DNA of 64,000 nt from Plectrocnemia conspersa (lineage: Eukaryota; Arthropoda; Insecta; Trichoptera; Polycentropodidae), in NCBI GenBank assembly GCA_009617715.1, contig VTFK01000072.1:1178001-1242000 (forward strand), given 5' to 3'. The translations under genes and the position numbers were made by a program. Within the stretch, counting starts at the first letter, position 1; each line of letters starts with the position of its first letter. The notes below the pieces were generated by a model that ran no database searches, was not told the DNA's origin, and worked only from the letters and a program-made list of their open reading frames with translations. Of the stretch, positions 11,711 through 23,084 are shown piece by piece.

Positions 11711-12539
11711 AAGATTTTCGTATAAAAAAATGATACATATTTTTTTTACAACTGCAATCCTTTGAAAAAATTAGGCATCCCAGATAAATTAGTGAAATAT
11801 ACATTTTCTGAAATATTTTTACAAAATGCCCAAATTTTTAAGTCATTATTTAAATAAAAAATTAACCGGATACCCGTCAAAAAGGGAAGTTGGAAGAGGG
11901 AGGCAACGAATAGGAAAGGGTGGATTTACCAAAAAACGCCAAAACCAACCACTGGCTGTAGAGCCGTTGAAAAAGAAGAAGAATGTTAGCTACGAGGAGC
12001 TGGTCCCGGTCGTATCATTTATTTTTTTTATTTTATGATTATTTTTCTTTTCTACTGAGTATTATTTTTTTTTTACTTTAGTTCCATTATATCTACTGTT
12101 TATTTGTTTTGTTTTCGGTTTTAATTTATTTTAAATAAAAAAGTAATTATCCTTCATTCATGATTTTTCTCATGGGGTTTTTGTGATCTTTGGTGGATAT
12201 GTTTTGACTAACATTAAAATCGTAATACCCTTATGGTTTTCTGAATTTGTTTTGTCACATTTTTTGTAAGAGTATAATTACAATTACACCTACATTACAC
12301 TTATCGGAAGTAACTTAATCTTTGGTGAATAATTTATTTATGTACCTAATTAGGGTTGGTCCTTCATTATTTAGTACATCCGCCGATATTGTGTCTGTTC
12401 ATACATAATAGTCTAATTTATTAATCTAAATTTGTTTGACAAATAATATACTAATAGCAATTATTTTTGTATTGTTAGGTAACTAATGTTAAAAATAAAT
12501 ATTTAACAATAATATGACAACAAAAATATTCATCTATCT
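11711..12539. other. AT-rich non-coding DNA
   Basis: A/T-rich. A lysine-rich 70-codon frame at 11826-12038 ends in a hydrophobic F/I run and looks like a product of base composition. No other feature seen. Confidence 0.5.
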
Positions 12540-13170
12540 AGTATGTTAGTCTCTGATACGCCACGGGGGATGATACTGGAAACAGCAGTGTAGTAAATCG
12601 CTACTAACATTTCAGTATATTTGCTATCGTGTAACCCAACGGTGGCTTTTATTTGTACGATCCGCGCTTTGCTCACATACCATCACACTATATGCTCATA
12701 ATTTAAATAGTAAAAGTAGCGTTAAAATCGATTCAGATGATCGTGAGTTTGAATTAGAGTATATATGTTTCCTCACATTAGAGAAGGTAGTAAGGATCTT
12801 CCCATACTCTGCATTCGCAGTTCCTCCCACTTGGCACGCTCTAATGGCAGCGTTTCAATTTAAATGAGGTGTCTCGCATTGAAATTCAATTATTTTTTCC
12901 TCGCCTTCCATTCGCCGGCAGGCCGCTTATCTTCACCATCTAGAGTCCACCACTCCCGAGCAGCTGGCCTCCGGTTGGTTCGAGTCCACCAACGCGGCCA
13001 CGTTTTGTAATTAACTCGTTTCCGGTGTGTTCACTCTTGTTTTCACGGACCGCGCACATGCCGTCCCCGGGTCGGCGATGGTGTTTGTTTTAGATCGATC
13101 GGACGATACTGGCGCCGTAATTGACCGCTAAATCTAGGCTCGGAACGAGGAAAAGCCAACATTTCCCACA
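12540..13170. promoter_or_regulatory. Strong higher-GC island, candidate conserved regulatory DNA
   Basis: The part from 12780 to 13160 is among the richest GC/CpG sequence in the window. It has CCGGCAGGCCGC, CCCCGGGTCGGCG and GGCGCC words, and no frame longer than 60 codons on either strand. The lack of a frame in such GC-rich DNA argues against an exon. A sequence resembling a tRNA B box (GGTTCGAGTCC near 12976) lacks any tRNA fold. Enhancer, promoter or non-coding RNA are open possibilities. Confidence 0.4.
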
Positions 13171-13479
13171 TGAAAACGTTTTCACTATATCTTAAAGACA
13201 CAGTTTGTGCCTTAATATTAAAGAGCTATTTAAAAACTATAACAACGGGGTGATAAACTTAAAGAACACAACCCTGTACAAGTATTTAAAAGATCGCCGA
13301 TTAAAGTTAGAAAAAAATTTCTTTAAAAATTTAATAGTAGAGAACTAACCAATAAATCATTAAAAAACATATTTATATACATAAAAAAATAGTTTAAGAA
13401 TCGTCTTAACCTTTATATAAAATTTTCACTTAAAAATAATTTCAATACCTAATTATTGAATTATCAGATTGATTCAATT
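13171..13479. other. AT-rich non-coding DNA
   Basis: A/T-rich, with long A runs. Nothing recognisable. Confidence 0.6.
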
Positions 13480-13760
13480 GAGGGAATACCGATCGAAAAG
13501 GGAGTCTACAGAAATGATTTACTAACAAGTACTTAACCAACACAATCGCGTTCACAGGTGCGACCTGTGAGCAAGATTCCTCATCGAGATAGTCGCGAAA
13601 TGACAACACGAGATCTCGCCGCGAGTATTTTAATAGACTTTTCGTGTTTTAGTTATCGCTGTAAAGAATGGGCTGCGGAGGTGCCAATTAGCGGTTAGTA
13701 TCTAAATTGAGTGACATTGTCGTCAAATTGTTATCAAATAGGTGCTCGTGTAATAAAAAA
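13480..13760. promoter_or_regulatory. Higher-GC island with an E-box palindrome
   Basis: Complex sequence containing TCACAGGT-GCG-ACCTGTGA (13552-13570), an exact 8-bp inverted repeat around three bases. Each half carries a CAGGT core of the kind bound by Snail/ZEB zinc-finger repressors, and the first half reads CAGGTG. Further CpG-rich words follow (CTCGCCGCGAG near 13616). No coding frame. Function inferred. Confidence 0.4.
13552..13570. repeat. Exact 8-bp inverted repeat with CAGGT cores
   Basis: TCACAGGT (13552-13559) and ACCTGTGA (13563-13570) flank GCG. The symmetric arrangement suggests a paired binding site more than an RNA structure. Confidence 0.7.
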
Positions 13761-14639
13761 AAAATATTGGCTATTAACGCTCATGAATAATCCTCAAAAG
13801 AGCGCCCAATAATAAGTTCGAATGTATATAAATTTAATCAAATATTACAGACGATTCAAGTCTTTATATTGAAATTTATTTATGTAAATCTAATAACTGT
13901 TATAACCATGCTTATCAAAAATAAAGGTTAGTTACTTCTAAAATATTAATAAAAAAATCTCTGTTTAAGTGCAAGTATTAATACATTTCATCATTAGTCT
14001 TTAAATAATTTATTAAAATCTTGTCCTAACAAACTATAAAAATTGGTCAATTTTATATAGCATAAAAAAATCCTAATATATTAAAATTAACTTATGCGAA
14101 CCAGACCTACTTTTCTGCCACAGATCAAATGCACCTAAACAGTTTTAAATAATCTGCATACAGAAGAAAACTTAAATTTTACTTGAGGTATTTATGTTTG
14201 AGGTCACTAATATGACATGAATACCGCAAATAACGCGAAGAACAGAAGGTGTTTTTATTTCTCATCGGACCTTTGATGAACCCCAAAGAGATGAAATATT
14301 TTTTCGAAATATTGAGATCTTTAGTGCAAGTTTTTTTAAAACTCAATGATGATTTAACATTAATCAAAACATTTTTGTAATTAGTGAAAACGGGTAGATT
14401 TTTATATTTAACGATATATTAAACATTTAGTATATTTATAACTAGATGCACTGCTCTACACAGAAACAGATTTTCGATTTTTCTTATATGTACTAGCATT
14501 ATTTTATATATCTTTATATTTTTGTGTGAACTTTTGTGCTAAATGAGATGACTATGCGTGAAAATATGACCGTTACTTCATAAAATTGGTTAAATTAATA
14601 CATTAATACAATATTAATAGAAATTAATGTAAAATATAT
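13761..14639. other. AT-rich non-coding DNA
   Basis: A/T-rich. The minus-strand 62-codon frame at 14179-14367 has no recognisable domain. No other feature. Confidence 0.55.
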
Positions 14640-14795
14640 TTTCATAAAAACTAGTGATCGAAAGACTAATTTCATGCGATTATCGCTCGTGAGGAGCACA
14701 CTAGGTGACAACTCTTGACGAGGGTACGAATAAGTATCAATTCATTGGCGATAAGTCCTGAGCGCAGGGACTCTACGACTGAAATGAATTGTTTT
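14640..14795. promoter_or_regulatory. Small higher-GC island
   Basis: About 150 bp of complex sequence containing an interrupted inverted repeat GTCCTGAGCGCAGGGAC (near 14755). No frame or recognised motif. Confidence 0.25.
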
Positions 14796-15289
14796 TTTAT
14801 TAACAAATTTATATTAAGTACATAATTCAAATTAATCGTAAGTTATTTATTTTTTATTTGATTTTATAAAAAAATCCATTATGTACGCAAGATATTCAAG
14901 AATCTTCTTATATTTTTTTCGTGGAAATATAGATGAAACTTGAGTGGGGCAACCCTCAAAGAGTGTCGATGATATGCTTGTACAAAAAAAACTTTGAAAG
15001 AGTATATTAGATAAGTGACTGACTAATGACATCTCTTTTAAGTCACCAAATAAAATACAAGAATTAAATTTATCATGTCGCCAACGACTTTACGACAGTA
15101 TTAAGATTACGTTGCACGATCAATAAGTAACAATGTTGGGGGCGGCTCAATCTAACAGGATGTGATATTTAAAAAATATACATGAGCACCATAAAGTAAA
15201 TTCAGAAAATGCATATCATTAAAATCGCTAATACTTTTTAATTATGTCTATACACCCCTTACGATAAAATTAAAGGCCCTCAACCAAAA
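14796..15289. other. AT-rich non-coding DNA
   Basis: A/T-rich with a slightly richer patch at 15070-15160. Nothing recognisable. Confidence 0.55.
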
Positions 15290-15660
15290 AGTCGTGACCC
15301 TATTTCTTTTTGATTTTATTTCAACGATAAGGGCACAGTAGCACTGCCATGATTCAATTAAAAAATACACGATCGGGAAGATCGCAATCTTAGGGCAGAA
15401 TCAGCCGATCGATCTCGCGTCTTAAACAAATAAAAGCTCATAATCACAAACATGGCAACGACAGGCGGAACGGTTGAACTTACGCATCGTTTCAAGCTGA
15501 TCAGCATACGTCTTTTGGTCTGTCAATCTGATACTACCATCTCACGACGGTGCCATAGTTATCGATACCTAGATACCTTTGAGATAAGCTAGCCGAAATA
15601 TGACGGGATGTCGCGTTTGCTCATATTACGCAAATGAATCGAAGAGTGATACAACAACAC
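15290..15660. promoter_or_regulatory. Higher-GC island with POU- or C/EBP-like and GATA-like words
   Basis: Complex sequence without a coding frame. ATTACGCAAAT (near 15628) resembles a POU octamer or C/EBP site, and AGATAAG (near 15582) is a GATA-type word. CGATCG and GATCG words recur. Regulatory function is inferred. Confidence 0.35.
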
Positions 15661-15839
15661 ACTTATTTTTTTTAAGTCGTTCATTTTAAACATATCGCTA
15701 GAACAACGTTGAATCCTGAATGTACGTTATGATGATCTTAGCGGCAGCACTAGTATTGCTAATAACAAAATAGTGGCAATTTTAACATTAACTAAAGAAT
15801 GACATTCTTTTAAGAACAAGCTTCTCCGCTGCAATATAT
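15661..15839. other. AT-rich spacer
   Basis: A/T-rich spacer between two islands, with no feature seen. Confidence 0.5.
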
Positions 15840-16400
15840 GGTTAAGCGAAAACCGATTTAAACGAACCCTTACTACTTATCGTCTCGCGAAATCGCATCA
15901 CGAAAGTTTCTGATAAAAAAATAACTCTCGAAAACCTTAAAAAATAAATGCTATAAACAGGAATAAATTTGATTAAGGGAAAATAAATGGTTACTGGGTA
16001 CTCAGTTAACGTCGAGAAAGAAAATGGCGTATCGAAACCTATTAACTTCAAAACAGCGCACGCGATGCGAAATTCTTGTACGAGGAACGCGGAATTTTCT
16101 CGTAACGAAAAAAAACAAGAATGCAATGTAAAAGGATGAGCAGCGAGTGTCCTTATCCTTTCGTCGACATTCGCCTAATTATCGGACATGGGAGCTGTAT
16201 GAACAAGGGACTTCGTGGGCTGTACATCATGCCTGTCTATTGTCGAACAAGAAGTTACTTACACGCCGGGTTAAAATGGCGTCTCAATCGTGTTGTTGTT
16301 GTGAGAAATGTGGAAAAACAGCCACCGGGGACACTAGATGGTTTTCAAACATCAGTTAAAAATGAGTTTATGGTTGAATGTTTTTATTTATATTTAAATC
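15840..16400. promoter_or_regulatory. Higher-GC island with overlapping spurious frames
   Basis: Complex CpG-containing sequence. Two plus-strand frames overlap in different phases (16121-16426 and 16147-16359), and a minus-strand frame covers 15842-16126. At most one could be coding and none matches a family. The second contains CEKCGK, which looks like half of a C2H2 zinc finger but lacks the histidines. I treat the island as non-coding regulatory DNA, with a small exon not excluded. Confidence 0.35.
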
Positions 16401-16699
16401 AAAGATTTATAAAAACATGTGTATAGGTATTGACGATGAACCGCATCAAACATACTATCTACGCTTTGATATATCCTTATGCAGATGTCACAAAACCAGG
16501 ACAAAATTATCCTTTTCTCGATTCAGTAATTAGCATGTATTTTTCCATCCTTTGATGCAAGAATGAAGTAGTAAATATTCCGTTGAAACATAAAATGCCA
16601 AATATGTTACAACTAGAGCTTCCTAATATTCGTTATTTTCAAATATTTATCGATAAAATACAAAGAACCAAAAAAATAGGTTTGAATACTAAATACAAG
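16401..16699. other. AT-rich non-coding DNA
   Basis: A/T-rich sequence leading into the family B copy. Nothing recognisable. Confidence 0.5.
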
Positions 16700-17125
16700 T
16701 TAAATATGTACCAAGTTTTATTTTAATTATTCCTGCTGCCCCGAAAACTCATTTAGTTGCTTATGGTGTGGGTTTTATTGTCAGAAATATGTTGTAGCAA
16801 CTACAACTCGGTATTTTCGAATAAATATTTTCATGATAAATTACTGTAGACAAAATTATTATTTAATTAAAATTATTCGTATAAATTTACATTTATTGAA
16901 AAAGCCCACAGCTACATTATAATACATCGTAAATATGAGTAATTTCTAAAATTTCGGCAATTACAAAGTATTTTTTTTCATTGACTCGTATGTGACTGTT
17001 TTTCGGCTTTTAGCTGCTTTGGCATAAAATAATAGCATGAGTTTTACAAAAGAAAAAAAGGCATAAGGCTGCATATACGGCAGCAGTTTATTGGGAAAAA
17101 TTGACTACCTGCGTTGTTTAAATAA
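16700..17125 (+). mobile_element. Dispersed repeat family B, copy 2
   Basis: Plus-strand copy, collinear over about 430 bp with the minus-strand copy at 7990-8490. Landmarks are AAGTTTTATTTTAATTATTC (about 16712), CAACTCGGTATT (about 16804), ACTGTAGACA (about 16843), AAAAAGCCCACAGCTACAT (about 16899), TATGAGTAATTTCTAAAATT (about 16934), and GACTACCTGCGTTGT (about 17103). No terminal inverted repeat or target duplication was found and no frame crosses it. Confidence 0.65.
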
Positions 17126-17429
17126 AGTTTTTAAATACATTAAAAAATATTAAATACATGAATCCGTTTAAAGTTTTAAAAAAATATTTATATAATAGTA
17201 TGATATAATATATTAAAAATATTCATAGAAAATAAGGCTAAAGACAATTTAATTAATCTAAATGCGTAACAAATTAAATATTGGATAATTCAGTCGTGTA
17301 TCATTTTAAAAAAAGGTTACGAAAATCGAAAAATATAGTTTTAATAATGAATACAGCTTTTACATATTTAATGTAAACAATAAAATGTAAGTATCTGTTT
17401 TATTTTTAAATATAATAAAGCATTAAGTG
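17126..17429. other. AT-rich spacer between family B copies
   Basis: Very A/T-rich sequence separating two family B copies in the same orientation. Nothing else seen. Confidence 0.5.
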
Positions 17430-17775
17430 TCACAATCTAACTCAGTAAGTATTTTATTTATATCTTCTGCTAAAAATACCACAACTTGATATGCTCAAAA
17501 ACATATTACCATACAAAATTAGTCTATACAGACACCAAATAAAAAATATTCATATCAAGATGAAAAAAAAAACATAATAATAACTTAGAAATATGTGTAA
17601 TTTCTGAAATTTTAGCAATTACAAATTGTTTTTTTTTATTGTTTAATAAATAAAATTAAGGTAAAAATATAAATTTCACAAAACAAAAATAACACAACTG
17701 GGCTGTAGATAATGCAATGGTACATCAAATAGAAAAACTACTCACGTTATTGCAATACACTAAAAACTTAAAATA
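17430..17775 (+). mobile_element. Dispersed repeat family B, copy 3 (diverged)
   Basis: This is a weaker match to copies 1 and 2. The best-preserved block is ATGTGTAATTTCTGAAATTT followed by TAGCAATTACAAATTGTTTTT (about 17592-17632), with ACAACTTGATATGCTC (about 17482) and GGGCTGTAGATAATGCA (about 17700) in the expected order. It lies about 300 bp downstream of copy 2 in the same orientation, so the pair may be an old tandem duplication. Confidence 0.5.
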
Positions 17776-18300
17776 AAACACAACTGTGTTTTTAGAATTG
17801 GTCAATTTTTACGTTTTTAGAAAATGTTTTTTTTAATATTTTACTACATACCAAGTAAGTATTCGAATATTAGGATAATATAATTAAAGTCTGTAGTTTC
17901 AACGGGGTTAATATATCAACATGTGCGAGTATGTTTTGTGATGCAACAGACTGAAAGTGAATATATAAAAAATTAACCAGCATAATAGACGAGTGGTATA
18001 AGTCACTGAATATTTATCTGAAAGATCTACGTTGGACCTAAGTGGTTTTAAATTTTTAGCGTACATGGTAAATCAAAATTAGTGATTATTATATGATTTT
18101 AATTCCGGTTGAACATCAAAAATTAAACTTACCTAGATTAGTAGTGTGATGGTTAATTAAAATCTAGGTAGGTCGTACATATAAGGTATTAAGAATTCTC
18201 TAATAATAAGCTATTTCAGCTAATAAAGAATATGTTTCTCAAAAAAATCAAGAATTGCGCGCGTTGGGTGGCAAACAGTTGAACAATCATATTTTTTTTC
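17776..18300. other. AT-rich non-coding DNA
   Basis: A/T-rich. AATCTAGGTA-like words appear near 18130-18172 in both orientations. No gene is visible. Confidence 0.5.
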
Positions 18301-18520
18301 TGGCGTTGGATTTGATAAAGATGCTCAAGTCTCACTAAATAAATTGAGATCCAATATGAATATGTAGAAAAATAAGTAAAAGAGTGTTTTAAATGATTTT
18401 ATTTTTATCCAAATTTTTTTTGGCGATGCAATTGATAAACTTTCCCAAGGCTTATTAAATGAATTGAGGTCCGATATTCATATATAAAAAAATAAGGCAA
18501 AGAGTGTTCTAAATGTTTTT
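18301..18520. repeat. Diverged tandem pair, about 120-bp unit
   Basis: Two adjacent related units at 18301-18420 and 18421-18520. Both begin TGGCGNTG, then share ATTGATAAA/TTTGATAAA, a CTNANTAAATNAATTGAG block, TCCRATAT, and RAGAGTGTTYTAAATG. Clear drift between the two implies an old duplication. No reading frame spans them. Confidence 0.65.
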
Positions 18521-18789
18521 AAAATAAAACGCATTCAAACTATTTTGTGGAATTTACATTCTCATTGTTTGAACATCACTTAAATGAATGATTTAATTGA
18601 TGTAAAAAATATATATACAAAAATATTTATTATCCATCTACGGATCCTTAAACATTCGTTTATTCTGTATCTAAACGAGACTAAAAACATATCGACACCT
18701 TTGACATGTAATGTTATATATGGATGCTAAATATTTTGTAAAAAAACTCAGTATTTCTGTCAAAATGATGCTAGATTTACAATTGCTCC
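18521..18789. other. AT-rich non-coding DNA
   Basis: A/T-rich sequence with no feature seen. Confidence 0.55.
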
Positions 18790-19380
18790 CACACTATGCA
18801 AATTAACTCGAGTTATCATTTAAGTCGATTATTTGAATTTTTTTGCACCCAATTGAACGGCGCCTGATTTATAGCGTCCCTCCGATCACGCATCGTTTTG
18901 TAGAACAATTTCGTCCGTCGAGAACGGGTTAAACCTGATTTGGGGCCCCGGAACGCCGGGACTTTTTATCCAAAAGTGACTTTTTAATTGCATTATCCGC
19001 GCAAGGCGATACAGTTTGTCCTCGGCTGCCCGGCTTATTTATTGAACTTGGAAGTTCACTCTTTCATTGTATATACATATATAAAGCCTTCTCTCTTTCT
19101 CTCTCTCCTTTATTTTTCTCGCTCGCTAATTTATATGACGCTTCGTACGTGTCGCGTTCGTTCGCCTACGCCATTATTTATACAGGCGCGTGGTAAAAAA
19201 AGTATTTATTTACATATGAATGGAGCAATTGATGAGGGGTGTAGGCTTTCGGTGCTCTTCTCTCTTACTCGTGACGCGAAACGATATTTCTCTTTGGCCC
19301 ACAATGCGATTGTTGAGCAGCATCCGGAAGATTGTCAAGAATCTAAGATAGTGGTCGGCGAACTTTTTTTAACGTAAAAT
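18790..19380. promoter_or_regulatory. Strong higher-GC island with a CT (GAGA-type) tract
   Basis: A long complex island. 18850-18970 is CpG-rich (CGGCGCC, GGGGCCCCGGAACGCCGGG). A CT tract at 19088-19110 contains GAGAG words on the minus strand, the motif of GAGA factor (Trl). A GCCATTA word at 19170-19176 fits the GCCAT core of Pho. That combination is typical of insect Polycomb response elements, but two motifs are weak evidence. The 129-codon frame at 18988-19377 begins at TTG, carries an S/F/L-rich segment from the CT tract and matches no family, so I read it as chance. Confidence 0.4.
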
Positions 19381-19999
19381 ATATGTTCGCTCAATGATAA
19401 GACAATTAAACTTATTTTGTCGAAATAAAGTGTTTAAAACCCAAATTAATGTAAAGGGATAAAATTTGCATATTAACTTTTTCTATTGTATCTTTTCAAA
19501 CTATCAAGACTTTCTTGCGAATAAGTAAGATTTTTTTATTACCAACTATATATATTACAAAAAAAAACATGACACACTTAAACACTTAAATTAAAATTAT
19601 TAAAAGTCTTTTCAATATCACATATTAAAAATTGACATAACTGCTTTGTACAAAAAATAAATAAAGCAAGTTCTAGTGTATTTGCCGAACCTTTAGGCTC
19701 TTCAGTATTTTTTTAAAACAATATATGTTACATAGTTAGCCTTAATTATATTTATTTAGCCTCAATTACAACTTTACCTCATTTAAGGTAATTTAGGCCG
19801 GTTCTCCGACCCCTGATCTAAGATCTTTGCGAAATACATATGTGAGCTTTATCGTGAAGAGCTTTTGTCACTCGCTGAGTCTTGACATGCCACCGAGTGC
19901 TCTCATTTAGACGCCTTGTTAGTCTAGTAGCATGCGCTGAAGGGTTTTGTGCAAATGAAAATATGTAATAATATAATACATATGCATAAAATATAAAAC
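19381..19999. other. AT-rich non-coding DNA
   Basis: A/T-rich. A small richer patch lies at 19795-19945, without a frame or motif I can name. Confidence 0.5.
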
Positions 20000-20640
20000 T
20001 GGTTGAAGAAAATATTTACGAAAGCGGATTACGAGTGTCATTTTTAAATTTTATTCCCTAAGTGATGTTTTGTCGTCGTGCGATGAGACGCGTGGTATGT
20101 TCGAATATATCTTCTTGATTGTGAAAATAATTTATGACTACAGATGTAACTTTCCAACATTTCCATACACAGCTTTTATCGAAAAGTATTATTGTAAACA
20201 GTTTCATGAAAATAAATAAAAAGAAAACATTTTTTCAAAAAATTAAACTCAATTTGGAATTCATGCCTCATTGTGATTTCAATGGTGGATTGTTTGTTCC
20301 CAAGATCGGACGATCAATGATCGATATCGTCGAGCATCTCATTATTGGCGCAATATGTCAACATTATACCGAGACGCATTACAATGCGCATGCGTAAATG
20401 TAAAGCGAGATACTCAATGAAGGTAAACTCGCCAATAAAGATATACGATACAGCTTCCGAGATGCATGCGTGCACGTATTTAGCATCGAGTGTCGTTATA
20501 TATTGCCCGACCGCGGCTTCTTACACTATTAAAGCATGCACATGATGCATGCGAAGATCGATGTAAAGTAAATTCGATTTATTATAATGCTCATCCAACG
20601 GAATATTAGAGTAAGGCAGTCGTTGCCTCTTGATTTATAT
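20000..20640. promoter_or_regulatory. Higher-GC island with GCATGC repeats and an NRF-1/Ewg-like site
   Basis: From 20240 the sequence is complex and rich in GCATGC words. TGCGCATGCG at 20385-20394 matches the core of the NRF-1/Erect-wing motif. GATGCATGCG occurs exactly twice (20461-20470 and 20544-20553). Two overlapping plus-strand frames (20134-20397, 20345-20545) match nothing and are probably chance. A promoter or enhancer is inferred. Confidence 0.35.
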
Positions 20641-21239
20641 TATATGTTGAGGGAGGATCCATAATTTTCTTACCTTACCTAAAAGTTAATTTATTTAATA
20701 TAATACAGACAAATTGTAAACATAATTTGAGTTAATATATTTTAAACTTAGTCCAGAGAATGGGTTATTATATCAGCTAGATTTAGTTAAAACACTTGCA
20801 TTAAAGATGATATATAACGAGCAAGTGAATAATATTATCAGTACCGAATTTATAATTTATTTAGATACTTTATTAGTTAACGGAATAAATGGTTTATCAA
20901 CATAGTTTAGTATTTTTAGTGATATATGTTTTATAAATTCAATAAATTATGCGAATAGCTTAACGTATCATTGAAAAGAAGAGGCCTTATTATTTGATTT
21001 GATATTGGCAACAGATTGTCTTTTTGTACAAAAGATATACATATATCACTAAACAAATCTCTCACTTATCGGGAGTAAAAACTAAAGGAACCATATAAAA
21101 CACTGATAAATACGTTACGCTAACCCTATTGAAAACGGCAGTAATGTCAACTTACTAAGTAAATTTTACCTATTATCTAAACTTTTAGAATATTATTAAT
21201 AACAACATAGCTTACAAGCTTATAAATTCAAAAATGCAG
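20641..21239. other. AT-rich non-coding DNA
   Basis: A/T-rich, nothing recognisable. Confidence 0.55.
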
Positions 21240-21670
21240 CCAGTATTAAAACACTTTGTGTTATTATTTTCCCGCATTGATATCGCACGGTGGCATCTAC
21301 GTGGAAGCACGAAAGTTAGTTAAAATAATGAACGTACATACAAACGTGGATAAGCAGGATAAGTCAGCAGCTCATTATGGGACATAATGTAAAAAGTGCT
21401 AAAGGGACATGTTAATTATTGTGCACGGGCATGTTAGGGTAGAAGAGAAGTGCGGTCGCGCCTTCGTTAACCCCAGGGTGAGGCCATGAGCCGGGACAAC
21501 AACTTCCTTCCCATACCGACCGACACAAAGCCAGATTGTATCGATTGTTTCCTCGGACCGAAATATGGCCTTAACGAGATGGCTTCGTGCATCATCGCCA
21601 CCATCGCCGGCGACCACGATACCGAGTTACGAACCGAGAATTAAACGGAAATTCCTTACTATATATCGGG
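21240..21670. promoter_or_regulatory. Higher-GC island, candidate regulatory DNA
   Basis: Complex CpG-containing sequence, including CATCATCGCCACCATCGCC at about 21590-21610. Frames are open on both strands over the same region (21399-21617 minus, 21565-21750 plus) and neither matches a family. Regulatory DNA is the simplest reading. A small exon is possible but unsupported. Confidence 0.35.
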
Positions 21671-23049
21671 GGTGCCAAAAGTTCTCATTATTTTTGCGAA
21701 TGCAAGAAATTCAGATAAACTCAATTTATTCGAGTATTATTCTATATTAAAATATCAGAGTATCGTATACTTTACTATTATTATGCGTTACCCATGATTC
21801 GATTATTAAAAGAAGGGTATTCCAACAACTTGAAAACAAAAAAAAAAATCTATTGTATTTCTAGCAGGTCTGTGGAAACGAAGTTGGTAGTAATTTTGTG
21901 TTAAAGGAGTCGGTAAAAATATACTCTGATTCCGAAAAAATATAAATTTAAATGACCAGGTTTTTAAAGCATCATACTTGGACGCACTATATTTCAACTA
22001 CGTTTTGTTGAAAAAAAAAAAACATTTAATTTATATTGAAAAAATAATTATGTCATAATAGCACAAATATATAATAGCAATAATTGAGATCAGTGGCTAC
22101 CAAGTTAAATTAGCAATGAAAACATAATTTATTTAAATTTTCTGGTTACATAAAGTATTTTTATTATTTCAGGTTTTGACGATATCGGAAACTTTTTTTG
22201 GTTATTTGTACAGTAGTATTTTTGTTAATTAAATTTGTTAATATATCTAGTTTTTCCATTTTAAATATTTTTTAGGTAGTTTTTACAATATACATATATG
22301 TATATGTGTATCAAAACTTCAAAAGCAGATTTCTTTTTATCTTTTGTATTACATGCAATTTTACATATTACATCCTATAATATTTTAATATTTTATTATA
22401 TATGATAGTATGTTATTTAAGCTATTAAAATCACTTTTTATACTTTTATAAAAAGCGATGTATTTATTCTTTTCAAAACCCATTATCTTAATATAAAAAC
22501 ATTTATACTTTACAGCAAAAATATTTATGAAACAATAAATAAACGTGTAATTCGCCATTTCCATATACAATATTACACGTTTATAGCATCAAAGATTTGA
22601 TGGCTAATGATAATAACTATATACGTGTGCTATAAAAATTAGATTATATCTGTAATATAGTCATTAATTATAATAAAAGCGGCATAACAGTAAAATATCG
22701 TACTATTACATTAAATCATTTCACGAATATACACTCATTAAACTAGAAAATGGAATATGGGCAAAAAATAATATAGAAAAAACCATCGTATTTCCTAATC
22801 TTTTAAAAAAAAATTCTGTCTAGAAAATTAAGAAGAGAAATATGTATTTTTTTGAAGCACATCAACTTGACTTTCCTTTGAAAAAGAGTTAATTCTATAT
22901 TATATTCAAAAATGTTTTTAGTCTCATAAAATCTCCTTGCCATGTATTAAAAAAAATTGTGCTTATTTAATTTGCAGAAAATAGTATAAAAATAATGACA
23001 AACATTTTTTAACGCATTAATAAGACTCTAATATTTTCCATTACATGTT
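21671..23049. other. Long AT-rich non-coding stretch
   Basis: Extremely A/T-rich, with poly-A at 22010-22022. A palindromic ACATATATGTATATGT run lies near 22292-22309. Short frames here are products of base composition. No gene or recognisable repeat. Confidence 0.6.
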
Positions 23050-23084
23050 ATCCATTTCAAAACAAAGAAAAAAAACAGAATACG

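Noticed and set aside
12900..13020. tRNA-like B box (GGTTCGAGTCC) in a GC-rich stretch
   Set aside because: The T-stem does not pair in register, no A box or anticodon arm fits upstream, and no acceptor stem can be drawn.
16290..16340. CEKCGK motif suggesting a C2H2 zinc finger
   Set aside because: The conserved Phe, Leu and paired His of a C2H2 finger are absent, and an overlapping frame in another phase is also open.
18988..19377. 129-codon plus-strand frame
   Set aside because: Starts at TTG and part of it is a translation of a CT tract. No family match. The island is better explained as regulatory.
22280..22320. ATATGTATATG palindromes as regulatory sites
   Set aside because: Simple TA/TG-rich sequence of low complexity; expected in this background.
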